Assembly: GCA_027604505.1 (NCBI GenBank)
Contig: JADIIX010000020.1
Span: 43,356 to 107,355, forward strand
Direction of reading: 5' to 3'
Source: Gonapodya sp. JEL0774
Taxonomy: Eukaryota > Monoblepharomycota > Monoblepharidomycetes > Monoblepharidales > Gonapodyaceae
Length of the DNA stretch: 64,000 bases
This document shows positions 25,590 to 38,620 of this stretch, piece by piece. Both the position numbers and the translations under genes were made by a program. The notes below the pieces were generated by a model. That model made no database searches, had not been told where the DNA came from, and was given only the letters and a program-made list of their open reading frames with translations. Positions within the stretch are counted from its first letter, which is position 1. The number at the start of each line of letters is the position of its first letter.

Positions 25590-28500
25590 ATGTTTTTAAA
25601 AGATAATCAAGATATGAGACGATCTGCAAGACTGATTGGAGATATCGTTCAATTTTCTTCCTTAGCCTTAAAAATCATCAAAAGAGGGTTATCTGCGCAT
25701 ACCGAAACTCAACAACAATCCCGATCAATGATTCCACCCGGAATGGTTCTCGTTCCCTGTACGGCGCTACAGCAAATGCAGCAGGCTCCCCCGCCGTCGT
25801 CCTATCCTATCGTCCCAGGATTCCCCATTGTAAACGACATGGCCGTCCATCGAGAACATTCTCGGCTCTCACAAACGGAACGGCACGTGCAATCACAGCT
25901 ACAGTACATGATGGTGCCAGTTCCCATACCATCGAGCCAGCAAGCTTTTCAGCAGCAATTTGCTTCGTTTGGAGGCCCGTATGGTTTTCCGTATGGAATG
26001 ACGTCACCTACTGATTATGAGAATCGCGGCCTCCAATCGACCGAGGATCTCAAAGCGGAGTCCCCCGAATCACCGTTCCGTGATTACACTGCTTTTGGAC
26101 CTCGCGGACGAAGACGCGTTGGAAGGTCATGGCAGGATCTTGACCGTGAACCTGAAGAAGGACGGGACTCAGCCAATCCCAACCATACAGGAACTTCGAA
26201 GATTCATGGCCAGCCACATCAAAATGATGTGAGAGGATCTGGCAGTCGCCTGTCTAGACGTACTCGGGATTCGACAAGTCCTGTGAGACGAGAGAGGACA
26301 TCTCCCAGTCGTGCCCGGAGGTCCTCCTGGAAATCTCCTCGTGCGTTTGAAAGAACCTCCCAAGTGTCATTCAGCCCGACGAGACGGGTGAGGCGGTCGC
26401 TGAGCCCTCGTCGACGAACTGAGCACAGTCCACCGAGAACCTCGAGAAAGTCCCCACCGTCCTCCGGAGTTTCGAGAACTTCCAGCAGTCCTCCAAGGCG
26501 AATAAATTTACAGTCGCCTAAAGTTTTAGGAGACCAAAAGAGCACGAGCCCCTCTCAATGGGTGACCCCCAATTTGAAGTCCTGTGAGAATGGAAGGAGA
26601 CCCGTGCTTCCGGTGGACGGGCACGATGGAGATTTAAAGGCGCGAAATGACTATATTCCCAAAATTGAGACTCGAGATATTTTCGAGAGCAACCTGCCGG
26701 AAGCCATGGAGGAGGGAGAAGTGGAGACATTCTGGAGCAGAGGGAACAACGTCCCTCCCCCGGAACGACAAGGTAAGTACGAGTTATCACCTACCAAAGT
26801 TCATTCAAGCAATATGGAAAATTTTATCGGTGGGGTTTTGATTCTGCACCCGAAGCGCCGTCCCGTCCACCCACCGAAGTTCCCGGCTTGCCTCCACCAC
26901 CACCAAGGCAACCCCCTTTCACCCGTTGGTCGGTGTCCTCTTTTGGTGGGAACGTTCCGAAGGGAAAGCGAAGTAAGTGTTGGCTTACGTGTTGTTTCAT
27001 GAATCGTATCGACAGGATGTCGTGTTAACCTCCCCTGTATGCAGTGTCCAAAAGGGGCCACAACCGAACGCCCATCCAAACGCTGGCCTCGGCATTGAAT
27101 TCAGCTGCACCTACAGGGTTTTGGGCACACTCAAACTCGATCTACCCTCTTGTTACAGATCACGAGACTCATGTTGAGAGACTCGAAGCATTCGCGGCGC
27201 AGCGTGGACTCAGTCTCCGATTTGAAATATCTGACAGCCAGCAGGTCAGCTTGGGGTTCCGAGCGCGTCCGATTCTGGCGGACACAGCACTTTCATGGAG
27301 CAAGTACTTTTCTGATAAGGAGCAGGCTAAGGAGGAGGCTGCCAAGGATGGTCTGGCGAAGGTTGTGACGGCCGAACTGAAAATGCAGCAGGTTCGAGAC
27401 AACTTCGACCACTCAAATTTTCAATGTTTTGGCAATTAATTTTTCTTTGCACTTTGAATAGGTTCTAATCACCATCAATAAGAAGATCCAGGCAGGAGAT
27501 ATCACTCGCCACTGGCACATGCTCGCATCCGGGATCTCAACAACTTCGGTTCAAGTGTCAGACATTACTAAACTTCTGAAAGACTTGAGGGCTCAGGTCT
27601 TGGACAAAATGCAAGCTGATGACAGAAGAGTCAAGATCATCGAGACAGTGGAGTCGGGAAGGTGAGAAGCTTTCACACACTCACAACATCAAGTCAAGAA
27701 ACGATCTCATCCTGAACAATTACCACCAGCTACAGTCGTGGTACTTCAATTCACAGTGAAAGTTTGGAGCTTATCGTCTTCATGGAACCCCCGCCCGACC
27801 GTACTCCCGAGACCCTTCGTCCGCGAGCAGGTCTCGCGAAAATTCTCAAAGGCTCTCTTGAAAGATGGGCCCACTCTGTGACTTCCACCGTAAACCTGAC
27901 GAATATTGCAGCACTTCCAGGAGTTGTGCCGTTTATGGTAGATGGTCAGACCATCTCGATGGTGCTGTGCGCCAAAGTATCCAAAGATCAACTTGTCGAC
28001 TTCCTCAATGAGGGGTATCGCGTCCTTCAGCCTTTTCCGAATGACGCCGGAAGCGTCGCCATCCCTCCTGACGGCGCTCAAAGAGCGCTCGAATGGAAGC
28101 CATTCTTTGCTCCGGAGGAAGTCCAATTTTGGTCAGAGGGGTCACTCTGGCCTGATGAGTGCCGTGATTTGGTGCGACTTGTGAAGCTGTGGGGATCGCT
28201 TGTGATATTGCCGAAGGGTAAGAGTGTCATTGGATGGGATTTAGTGCTCGAGTGTCTGGCCTTTTGGGTGTGGGAAGATGTGAGCGTTTTGATGCGTGGA
28301 CAGCGACATATCGATAGTGTTGAACCTGCATGGTTCTGTCCCCTCAGGTAACGTTCCATTCCGGCCCTCGCACCCTCCCCGTTCTTTTCCATCAAGTTAT
28401 TTCCCTCCTCGGTACCGCCACTAACCTCCACCTCATCTTCAAATCTGCCACCTACGACGAAGATTTCGATGTGCCCGACATCTTGCGCAGAGTTAGACCG

Positions 28501-29322
28501 TTGATCTTGAACCCGGTGAATCCATTTGACAATGTCATGGGGTACAGTGATCAATCAGTGTGGGAGGCGGTAGAGAAGGCGGCAAAGTTATCTGAGGAAA
28601 TAATAGAGAAATTTATGAAGGAAACGGAGATGGTATGTATCCTGAGGCTAGTTTCAAGCCTGAAGAGGTGGTAATTGTCCTCTCTACACTGCAAACTTTT
28701 TAGACACTGGCCGATCTTTGCACCATCTTCACCCCGATCTGCGACGAGAAAGCACCCTTCCGAGTCAAGTACAAGGCTTGTGAGCCACTACACGCTTTCA
28801 CAGCAAAAATCCGAGTGACTTATACTCCGAACCCACCACACAGTCCTTTTGAAGAACGAGTCGCGCCCACCGAACCCTCACATCTATGTCCCGGACGACT
28901 GTCCAAACAACTACGCTTTCGAACAGATACACCGCCGTGGAATTCCGGCCAGCCTCCTGAGCAGGGTTAGGGTGGTGACGATAACAAAGGCTCCTTCAGT
29001 CGTGGGTGAAGTGGATAGATCCGCGGTGGAACACAAGTTGAAAGTGTGAGCACGAATCGGAGTACAACGAATCTTTCCATCGAGCTTGCATTCATTAACA
29101 GCACCACCACCACTCTTTATCCCCCGTGAACCCAGATTTTTCGAATCCGACCTACGCCCACATATAACCAACCTTTTTACCGACGGGCTGCGCGTCGACG
29201 GTGCGTACGTTCCCGGAGGTCCCTACACGTTCGCCATTCGCGCACCCGTGACCGAAGAGTGGTCGGTGGCTGTGCGGTGCTGGGTGGAGGATTTGGTGGC
29301 ATTGGGGGGGAGTTTAGAGTGA
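25590..29322 (+). CDS. RS-rich protein with dsRNA-binding-like and OAS/DZF-like nucleotidyltransferase domains
   Basis: Long multi-exon gene with ATGs at 25590 and 25728 (the latter starts MIPPGMVLVPC). A Gln/Pro-rich part is followed by an Arg/Ser-rich domain with many SPRR/RRTS repeats (about 26200-26550). Proline-rich exons follow. A region at about 27170-27400 resembles a dsRNA-binding motif: VERLEAFAAQRGLSLRFEI, GFRARPILAD, then KEQAKEEAAKDGLAKVV. Next is a nucleotidyltransferase-like fold: SGSYSRGTSI (compare GSYKKGT of NF45), LELIVFMEP where OAS has the catalytic DADLVVFL, a helical part ECRDLVRLVKLWGS, and RRVRPLILNPVNPFDNVM (compare OAS RPVILDPADPT). The first catalytic Asp is missing and the second reads Glu. 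Further exons, including NPHIYVPDDCPNNYAFEQ, end at 29322. Probably RNA-binding; enzymatic activity is doubtful. Confidence 0.68.
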
Positions 29323-29520
29323 AGGAGAAGGAGGGTTTTTCAACAAGGTGTACTTGGTGGTGACAGGATGCAGAAGTTGGGCCTCTTCTTGTTTCTTCTT
29401 CATTTTGATTTACGAAGGGTGCGAATCAAATACAAAGCATAGTGCTAAAACATGGGGTTACCCTAAAACAAAGCAATGGCAATAGTATACCCGCTGCGTC
29501 CACTTCCATCCCAACCCCGT

Positions 29521-32500
29521 TCACACCCACAACGTCTCCTCCGACTCCCCCCTCTCTCCGCGTCTCCTCTTCACCCTCCGGCACTCTTCTCTTCTCCCAC
29601 CAATCCACACCATCAACACCCACGCGATCAACCCTGCCAACCCCCTCACCAAATTCAACGTCGCCCACAACGACAGATCGGCCACAACGGTGGGAGTAAA
29701 GTTGGAAGGTATATCGTACCTAAAATAGGAGTTCGAACGACATGTTAAAGGGACCGTTTCGTTTTAACTTCACGTTCTCAAGTGTGACAAGGGTAATGGT
29801 ACGCACCACGATCCCTGACCGTACATCCCACCGTAACCCCCCACTGCCGAAAAGAACAAGCGATCGTCCACGGAGGTCATGAGTGTGTCGGAGAGGAGGC
29901 ACGCGGAGAGAGCTGTGAATAGTCGAAGCCGATGTTTGGGGGTCGTGTGACAAAACCATCGCAAAGTACGAGGAAGAAATAACGGCGCGATCCGCGATTC
30001 AAGATTAGAAAAGTGTGTTGACCAGGCGACAAAGGGTGCGCAAGCACGGAACACAAGATACGAATGCGGCGGAGATACATCGAACAAAAATTAGTAACAT
30101 CTGTAAATCGGACAGGCGTCAGACACCACCCCCAGCTTCACGACGTACCAACGACAACCGCCACATCCACCACCTTCCCGCCCCTCTCTCTCCCATTCCA
30201 CCACCCTTTCCCCTCACATGTCGCTACCGCCTCCAAACCACCCACCGCCGCCCCAACTACGCACCCACTGAAGAGCGCACTGACCCAGAAGCTCTGTGGC
30301 GAGTACGTTTTCAGAAATGAAGGGTCGAGTGCGTTGGTGGGGGAAGTGGGAAGTAGGATGAGGGTGAGGATGGAGATGCCGCCGAGGAGGCCCGAGAGGA
30401 GGTGGAGGACGTGAGAGGTGTGGAGGTGGTGCACCTGGAGAGTAATGTGACGGATTAGTGCAGGATACTAATGTGTTGGTAGGGGGACGTGATTTGCGAG
30501 TCGTTCGGGACGGATTGGTCCTGAGGTGTCTCCAACTCCACCTTGCAGCCCTTGTTGTGCACAGTGACACCAAACCCACACACGTTCCGGAAACCTCCTC
30601 TCGTTCCAACCACTCCTGCCACCTTCTTACTCACCCTAACCATCTCCTCGAGCTGATCCCGCCACACCTCCTGCTTTGTTTTTCCAGTAGCACGACCTCT
30701 CCCATCGTCCTCCTGACTCCCGCTATCACTCCCGCTTCCGCTCCCTCCCGACCCGTCCCGCGATCGGAGACGCGAACGTGAACGTGGGTGGACACGATTC
30801 CGGTTGCGGTTGCGGTTGTCCGAACGGAGCGGAACGGGTACGGGGCGGAACTTGTCTCGGTCTTTGTTTTCGGGGGCACCGGTGCGCGTCAGGGGTCGGT
30901 GGGTGTGAAGTCAGTCCGTGGATTTTGTGATCAAAGAGACACAGATAGGTAACGCGTGCGCACATTGCCCACGAGATCTTAGGACTTCCTCACCTTCCAC
31001 GTACACCACCTCGCCTCCATCACCGCTTCCATGTGCGCCGCCGGCAAGGGCTCCGGCCCCCGTCCCGCTATCCGTCGTGCTCCCCACGGGCTTGCCCATA
31101 CTCGTGCCGCCAACGTCCCCTTCGTGGTGGGGGTCTCGGGAAATGGTACCCGGAGTGTAAGCAGTTAGGGAGGAGGTGGATCCCCATGGGTCAGTAGAGG
31201 GGCTGTGGATATCAGAAAGAGAGATGGTGACAGGGGGGCCTTATTTGGGACGGTGGGTTGGGATCGAGGTAGGGTGGAGGATGTGTGGGAGATGACGACG
31301 CGGATCTCGTGAGTGGGAACAGAGCCAGTCCGACGTACCTCCATTAGGAGATTGGATGAGGATCGGGGATGTGGTCGGGGGTGGGCCCTGTGGTGTTGCG
31401 GCAGGTGATGTGGGAGGGCGTTTCCCTGACGCAACGGAACGGATACAGGTGATCGGTGATCGGGTGAGAATGAGCACGGTGTGGTCACATGCGAGGGGAC
31501 AAGAACACATGTGGAAGAAGCGGAAGATGCGGAGGGTGTGGGCCTCTAGTGGGTGGAGGTGGGGCTGTTGGATGCCACCACAACCCTTGTGCGGTAGGGC
31601 TTCCCTCTCTTCATGATCCAAGTCTCCGGAAAAGGAGTTTTGTGAAGAGGAAAGATCCAAAGTCCGACCACAACATATGAAAGTCGCACGGTCTCGTTGT
31701 TTAGTCAGACAGTCACCCTCACAAAGCCCCTTGTTTGCTTTCACGGCTGTCAATGTCCTATGTCCCGACAATCCCCCGAGTGCCAAACAGTCCCCCGCGG
31801 TCCCAAAATACACGCACGTTTTGATCTTGATTTAGACCTTGGTTTAGACTCGGCGTCGGACTTGGAGGGCGACGAGAGGAATGTGGGTGTGGTGTCGTGG
31901 TTGATCTGGGAGTCCGACTTCGTTTTCGTGTCCTGGTCCAGGTCCATGTTGGTATCACTTGTCATGTTGGTAGGTATGATCATGGTGGCGGGAGATGTGG
32001 GAAGGGACGGACTGTCGAGAGAGGGCGGCCTCGGGTTGGCATTCAGACGGGGAGTGTGGGGTTCATTGGGTTCAGGTGTGGGTTCGGGAGTGGACATGGA
32101 ATTCCATGTGGGATCTGAGGTTTCATTTTCTCTTCTTTCTTTACGTTTGGAGCGTTTATGCGGACGGGAGTGGTCGGTGAGAGGGAGGGAAGAAGGAATG
32201 TCGCCTTGCGGAGTGAGTTGGGAGGTGGCCATGGGCGGGTCAACATGTACGGTTGCGTCCTCGGGGATAATGTGCTGGGTACTGGAAGGGAGGGAGGTGG
32301 AGGACAAGTCATGAGAAGAGACAAAAACGTCTGAATGGCCGGAAGCCTTCATTTGACGGTACAGTCTGTGTTTGGCGCGGGCGGTGGTGGAGATTTCATT
32401 GCGGGAGGATGAGGGGGACGCAAGGGGTGCCGAAGAGGTGGGAGAAGGGAGGAGGGGAGGAGAAGGGGGGAGATGGAGACCAGCGGGAGGGGGAAGAGGG

Positions 32501-32911
32501 GGAAGAGAGGGAAGATTTGGAACAGAAGGAAGTTGTTGAGGGAGCGATGGAAGGGAGAGAGAGAGGGAATTGGCTGGAAGAGAAGAATTGGAGAGCGAGT
32601 TGATTGATGGGAGAGACGACGCGATTCGGGACCGGGAGCGGCGTTGACGCGGGTTCCAATGTGAGGCGGAGTCGGTGGGGGCGGGGGCGGAAGGTACGGA
32701 GTCAGCGGACTCAGCAGGTGTTTCGAGAGCAGTGGGAGACATGGACGTGGCAGGGGGACGTGGAATGACGGGGAAGGCGGCGTGGTGCGATGGAGCGGTG
32801 TCGGGATCGTGCTGCTGGAGTTGGTTGGTTAGATTGCATGTACAGTCGTGTGCTCACCGAGGCCACAGCACAGTAAAGGGAGTGGCACAACACAACAACG
32901 AGGAAGCGCAT
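29521..32911 (-). CDS. TMEM237-like tetraspan membrane protein (ciliary transition zone family)
   Basis: The C-terminal half matches the layout of TMEM237 (JBTS14), a four-span protein of the ciliary transition zone. Segments: SHVLHLLSGLLGGISIL (TM1, human GLFSHGFLAG), FLKTYSPQSFWVSALFSG (TM2), LRLFTALSACLLSDTLMTSV then DDRLFF (TM3, human [23 protein letters not shown]), and LWATLNLVRGLAGLIAWVLM (TM4, human WIVVNLVVALLVGLSWLF). A basic tail ends ..SEETLWV at TGA 29521-29523. The N-terminal half (31750-32742) is long, disordered and Ser/Pro-rich with a basic cluster HKRSKRKERR, like the cytosolic N-terminus of the family. The start is uncertain: ATG 32742, or ATG 32911 with a phase-0 intron and a hydrophobic leader MRFLVVVLCHSLYCAVAS. 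Middle exons (30.4-31.7 kb) are poorly resolved, so the two halves could be separate genes. Confidence 0.6.
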
Positions 32912-33098
32912 GTTGGTATGATTAGAACGCCTGTTGGAATTGATCCTTATTTTCTTTCTTGCAAAGTGTGAAGTACATTATAAGACCATTTACATAAACT
33001 CAAGATGCGCTGGTTTCTGTTTTGCAAATCCAATAAAACAAAGTTATGTATATCTGTCCCAACATTAAAGCACGGAATCCCAAAAGGACGTTCATTAT

Positions 33099-34043
33099 TC
33101 ATTTTCCTATCCTTTTCACACCAGTCTTCTCGGGAAGGTGGTCCACTGACCTTTCGAAGATACAGAAACAATGATCTATGAGCTGCTTCTGCTTGTCTGA
33201 AGATGATGCCCCAGACAGAGCATACTGCATTGGCTCATTAAGGGTGGAGAAAAAATCAAATAATACTATGGGAACATCAAACACTGAAGAAAGAATCATG
33301 ACAGTTCAAACCATGCAGAATTAAAGACATAACATATTCACTTGCCTTTTTTGATGTTCTTGCAAAACACCTCTACCAGTCCTGCTGTTGAATGCAACTC
33401 TTCAACTGGCGCACCAAGTACGCACAAGTGCCCATTTTGTTTGTTCTCCTTCAGTTCCTCAAGGCTCCCCTTGCAAAAACTGATATCGCGTTGGAGGGCC
33501 CAAACTCTGGCAAGGAGAAGTAAAACACTTGCAAAACCACCATCTCTGTTGTGACCTAGCACATTGAGAACAGAAATGGGATCAACTGAGGATTTGGAAT
33601 GATCTTCAGTGGGCAATACAGGAAGGTGCAGCCAAGGTTGTGAAAAACTGTGTGTCAATCCCAGCAAGTTCATTGTCAAGTGTTACTTGACATTTGTCTC
33701 TGGCTGCCTCAAAAGCCTGTGAGTCCTCTGACATAGCTCAGCTGTTTTGACTCAAGTCATTAACGTATTTTATGTGCTTCTGCAAGAGATCACTGGAAGG
33801 AAAGAGTGGAGACAGTGAACGTGATGTTGGTAAAATGAAAGAGCAAGAACCTCCAATATAAGCCGACCAATACTTCAATTTCAAAGTCAATTTCTTTGCC
33901 TTGATAACACATAGGAGGGTCTCTTGGTGGGGCAAGACACTTGGCATATTCATCAGCGATGGAGGAGTCAGCCAGTTGACTAAGTACAATAGGGACAATG
34001 CCATTGCTAAACAGGCAACGCCAGTCAATGGCATTGGCTGCAT
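33099..34043 (-). CDS. Weak candidate: hypothetical multi-exon gene
   Basis: Three consecutive minus-strand open frames have protein-like composition and could be exons. About 33738-34043 contains LPHQETLLCVIKAKKLTLKL and KYWSAYIGGSCSF. About 33338-33700 contains GHNRDGGFASVLLLLARVWA and SLEELKENKQNGHLCVLG. About 33099-33299 contains FDVPIVLFDFFSTLNEP. No known domain is recognisable. They lie in the island described separately, so they could be remnants. Confidence 0.22.
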
Positions 34044-35551
34044 TGGTTCAATGACCTTCTAGCACATGTCAGAGTTGGTGAGCAACCTTTTGCGCTTGTT
34101 ATACTGTAGGTGACATGTTCCTAATGCAGCCTCAAGAAGTGGGAGCTCTTTCTTTTTTCACTTCAGGGCACCCACAACTCCACGGAGATCTGTATTGCTG
34201 ATGGAATCCACTGAGCCATCTGTGTTACTGCTGAGGTCCTTCTCGAACTGTTTGAGTTCCATTGCATTGGAACCGTTCACCAGAATCATCGACCAAATGA
34301 TGACAGTTGCTGCAGAGGTTGCACTTTGAATTCTTTTGTCATATCCATTTTGATGCCTGCAGCTCTGTGACTGGGGTAAAAGCCAGCTGCAAACTGATAC
34401 TCCTCCGTGTCAAATTGTTCCCGCCCACCTCAGGTAAGGGAATAAACTTTTCAACTTTGCTGAAGTCAGTGATTTCTTTCCAATGATCTCTGCAAATCAG
34501 GAAAGATGCAGAGACACAGCAACAAGTGCCTTGTGAGCGACAGACACAGAGTCAGAATCCACAATGTCATGGAGCCACTTTTAAAGCCCACCTTGATAAT
34601 CAAAGTCCCAGAACTGCCATCCCTTTCCTCCCCATTTTGTATCTGAACCCTTCTCCCTGATTTTACTGGCCACCTGGAGGAGTAGCCACATGAAGGAGAG
34701 TTTGCATTTTAGCTCAACTAGCTGAAGTGACTAAACTTTTCTAAGGACCAAGAAGGAGGTCAAGAGACCCACCCACACACTCTGCAAACATTTCAAATCC
34801 ATATTCTCTGTGGATCCTTGTGGTGTGTGATGAACAGCCATGTTTGGGGGGCTGAGTTTGAACACACAGGCATATGCATCTGCAGCTCTGTACAGCCTGA
34901 TTGCAGGAAAATGGATTGCCAAGGCACCTCTCCCACAAATTACACAAAAACATTGATTGTTGCAAGGCTCTGTAGTAAAAGACCACATGTTGCAATTCAT
35001 CTGAGGGTTTCACACAAGCACATATCACTTCTCCAGTCAGCCAGACATGCTGCAAGGCAGATGAATGAAGGATGCAACAAGTACCCACACATGCACAAGA
35101 ACCAGGACAGACATTCAAAAGGTGCAGCAGTTTGTGCCAAGTCATTGTCACTGGTTGTATTTGCCTCTGCTTTGTGGCATATATCTCAGGTAACAGATGC
35201 AGGAAAATCAACTGACAGAGACCTCTCATTTTTAGTGGAGTTGACACAGTATTTCCTCCTCTGTGAAGGGGATTGAGGTTTGTTCCAGTATACATCTTGG
35301 TGTTGGTGCATGTGGAACCACTTTCCAGGGTGTGCAAACACATGTCTTGACACCATGGAGCAGGAAATGGACTTCAATCACATCTACTACACATAGTGCT
35401 CTGTGTCTGAATACAGGTAATGTATTGTGTGGGCAACTTAGTATATTACACGCCAGCGCACTCATCCATGTGCAGCAGTCTAGCATACAAATATATAGTA
35501 CACACACACAACATCATATATATCCAACACTCTGACAGCTAGAGATGCAAT

Positions 35552-36600
35552 GTGAATAGAAAGAACCCAATACAACGCACGGCTGTCTTACCTAGAGACA
35601 CAGTGCTATCTGTCAAACCTAAGAAAAGAATCTATGCTGTGCCTACTCTATCATCTGGTGGCCGCTACGCCACACCCCGAAACCCTCAAACCTCATCTAC
35701 CCCTTATCATCCATCTAACCTCCGACTTAGTGGTAAGCTCTATGTTGCCCTGCTGACAAGTGCAGGAAAATGGATTCACAAGAGATCACTGTAAAGGAAA
35801 TGTGTAGTTTTTGATGCAAGAAATCTGTGTGTTGCCCAGAAAGAGACCCCATGTGTCTTGTGTGTGGCTTCAACCATGCAACCTGACCAAAACACTCCCA
35901 CTAAGTGCAGTAACCTCTTGGCCAAGAAAGTCACTGATACCCCCTCCTCACCCACAGCTCTGAGTCCACTAATTGATGTCCCTCCAGCTTGTAAGTCATG
36001 TTTTGATGAAATCTGTTGCACTTTAACATTAACAGATACTCTTCCTACAGAGCAAGTCCAGAGTGATCATAGTTGTCTCACACAATGTAAATCTATAATT
36101 GCCTGTTAGCCATCACAACTATGTGCTCATACATGTTTTCTACTTGACACAAGGTGAAAAAGTATGTCAATGACCAGGTGGAGGTGGAAGAGGGTGAAGA
36201 GGGATCAGAAGGTACACATCCTAGCTTTGGCGACATGTGCTTTTTCAGTCAATTTAACTTCTATATGTTCCAGGTAGTGACACCAATGAAATGACCAGGT
36301 CCCACAGGGAAATGGTTAACAATGGGTTGAAGATGAAGGCAACCAAGGTGATGGAGACAAAGCTGAGGGGGACCACAGTGAGGGAGAGGTTGTGGATGAT
36401 CACAAAAGTGAATATGATGGTATGCTCATGATTTTACTGTAACGTGGCTGTTCTTGTTTGACTTTGTCTCTTTGCATGAAGATGCTCCAAAGCCTAACCC
36501 CAAGCAGTGTGCTACCAAATCTCCCACCCTTGCAGACAAGAAAGCCCCCCAACGGCATGCAGACAAGAGCAAGAGCAACCCTGGTGAGTACACTCTTTGT
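35552..36600 (+). CDS. Weak candidate: hypothetical disordered protein
   Basis: Plus-strand frames at 35552-35794 (a basic, Pro/Thr-rich piece with LSVKPKKRIYAVPTLSSGGR), 35858-36109 (Cys-containing) and about 36150-36590 (acidic, then a Lys/Pro-rich stretch with KPNPKQCATKSPTLADKKAP) are separated by GTAAGC/GTACAC-like donors and could be exons. They are low in complexity and resemble nothing I know. Confidence 0.2.
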
Positions 36601-38185
36601 ACTTCTATGACTACTAAGTGATCTAGTCATACTGTCTTTGCTTGATTAAAACCTAACCCAACACATCCAAAACTGGTAACAACACAGGGGCAAATTGATG
36701 TGGTTGTGGGAGGGGGAGTGAGAGAGGTAATGCTGGTGGGAACCTGTGTGGGAATTAGAGGGGAAGGGGGACCCTCCCAATGGTTCTCTGAAGGAGCGTC
36801 TTTTGAGGTTGTGTTTGATGGGAGTGCCAAGCAGAGCAAGCACTATTGACCAAGGACCCTATACGAGCCACCCCCCCCTTCACCAGCCCACATTCAGCAG
36901 TTAAATGGTAATGCTGACAATTCAATGTTTATTGACGTGGATGCTACAAGGTCTATGGCTACGAAATAAGAAAAAGGCACCACCCCCCCCCCACTTTCTG
37001 GGCAGACGAGACAAGACTTGAATCCATTATCCATCCACAGGCTTGCCATCCAGTCATTGAGGACCAGCCAATAGCCCTCAGATGACAAGAAAAGACATCT
37101 CTTAGCGCTGCCAAATTCAGGAGAGTGATGTGAGAGACAGGTGGGTAAAAACCAAACTGGAGAAGTTTGGTTTGCTCCAGGCTCACTGGAAATGACGCAA
37201 ACTCACGTCATCCTAGCAAGGAAGGGGCCGCACATGGAGGTGTGGCATCCAAATTTGATTTCCAGGGAACAGGAGCCCCAACAGGTACAGGGTACCCAAT
37301 GCATGCACAATTTGAACCCACCTAGAATGCCCAGAGACATTTCCACTCACACATCATCCTGCATGAAAATTCAACGATGGCTCCTGATCCTGATGACTTT
37401 GTACCTTTGGAATCACGGAGTTGGGTGGTGTTAAAAGGGGAAAAGAGGAGGAACAAGGGTAGCAGAATCGAGCTCTACCAATAAAAATAGCAGAAAAACA
37501 ATCAGACAGATTGGAAAACTGGGTGTGAAAGGGAAAGACAGGCACTTACCAGGATGTGGGGATGAAGAGGGACAGTGAACCCATCAGCCTGAAACACCAC
37601 CAGAACCACTTGCTCCGTCCTCCTATTCACAAGATACAAGTGGGGAATGAGGTGTCTGAAGCAGCAATGCTGGGAGGGGGGGGGGATTGGGGGGATGATA
37701 GTGCTGAGAAGAATGTTGTCATTTGTTAGCCAAACAACAAACGTGTTTGCAAACTCCAACCCGAAGTTCGAGTTCGATTGGAGTTCAACTACAAAAAGAT
37801 TGTATCTAAATTCTTAGTTTGAGATTGTGTTCGGCTTGTCAAACTTTTTTGAAAGTTTGTCATTGCACAAACCAGCACTGTGCCACAACTCAGCCACAGA
37901 TCACTTCGTCCTCTTTTCCTTCCATCCTTTTCCATCGAAACCCAGCAATGAATGTTCACAACACCAGCTCACACCCAGCAGGTCTGTAAGGGACAAATCA
38001 CAAACAGTGTTTGGGTGCTTGAGCGAACCGGGTCCTGGACCTGCTCCATCTGAGTTCTGAAAGTGCTTCAACCCTTTCACTCAGGGCTAGAACCATTATC
38101 ATCCCTGCTCTTAGACCCATCCAGACTCATTCCATGCAAGAGTCATCTCAGCAGTGGTCTCCTTTCACAAATATCCCAATCAACG

Positions 38186-38620
38186 ATGGAGGGTCTCCCT
38201 CCTCTCTCCAGCCACTCTGAGATGCCAGTGTCCCTCACTCCCTCTCTCATCCTGCCACTTCCTGAACAAGTTAAAGAGACTGGCTTCAGTGAAGATGGAA
38301 GTGCACCCTTGAAGTCGGGTTCAAATGAGGTGTTCCTGGCACACTTGGTATCTGCCTATCAGGACAACGTACGCCTGCGGACTGAAGTGGACCACATGAA
38401 ACTACTGGTCCAGAGACTTCAGTCTGCCAACACATCCTCACATGTTGAGGCTCAACGTCAAATTCAGGTGCTTCGAGCACAAAACATGATGCTCAGGGAG
38501 AAACTGAAGCGGTGCCGTGTTGGAACATCTGTTCCTGGTACTTTGCGCCAATTGCCAAAACGCAGTCAGAGGACCAAAGGTGGCAGAACTGCTTTTGAAG
38601 CAGATGCCGCGCGCACATGA
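38186..38620 (+). CDS. Small coiled-coil protein of unknown function
   Basis: The ATG at 38186 opens 144 codons ending TGA 38618-38620. A Ser/Pro-rich first half is followed by a clear leucine-zipper-like coiled coil of about 60 residues (NVRLRTEVDHMKLLVQRLQ, then QIQVLRAQNMMLREKLKR) and a basic tail. It could be the last exon of a longer gene, since the frame is open upstream to about 38063. There is no basic region directly before the zipper, so it is not an obvious bZIP factor. It lies at the right end of the 33-39 kb island. Confidence 0.42.
   Translation: MEGLPPLSSHSEMPVSLTPSLILPLPEQVKETGFSEDGSAPLKSGSNEVFLAHLVSAYQDNVRLRTEVDHMKLLVQRLQSANTSSHVEAQRQIQVLRAQNMMLREKLKRCRVGTSVPGTLRQLPKRSQRTKGGRTAFEADAART

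Noticed and set aside
30138-33299. Long plus-strand frames opposite the TMEM237-like gene (for example 31697-32314)
   Set aside because: They are antisense shadows of a Ser/Pro-rich coding strand; no family resemblance and no plausible start context.
34741-35343. A 200-codon minus-strand frame rich in Cys and His
   Set aside because: Overlaps an equally long plus-strand frame; neither shows a periodic zinc-finger pattern or known domain, so no gene was called.
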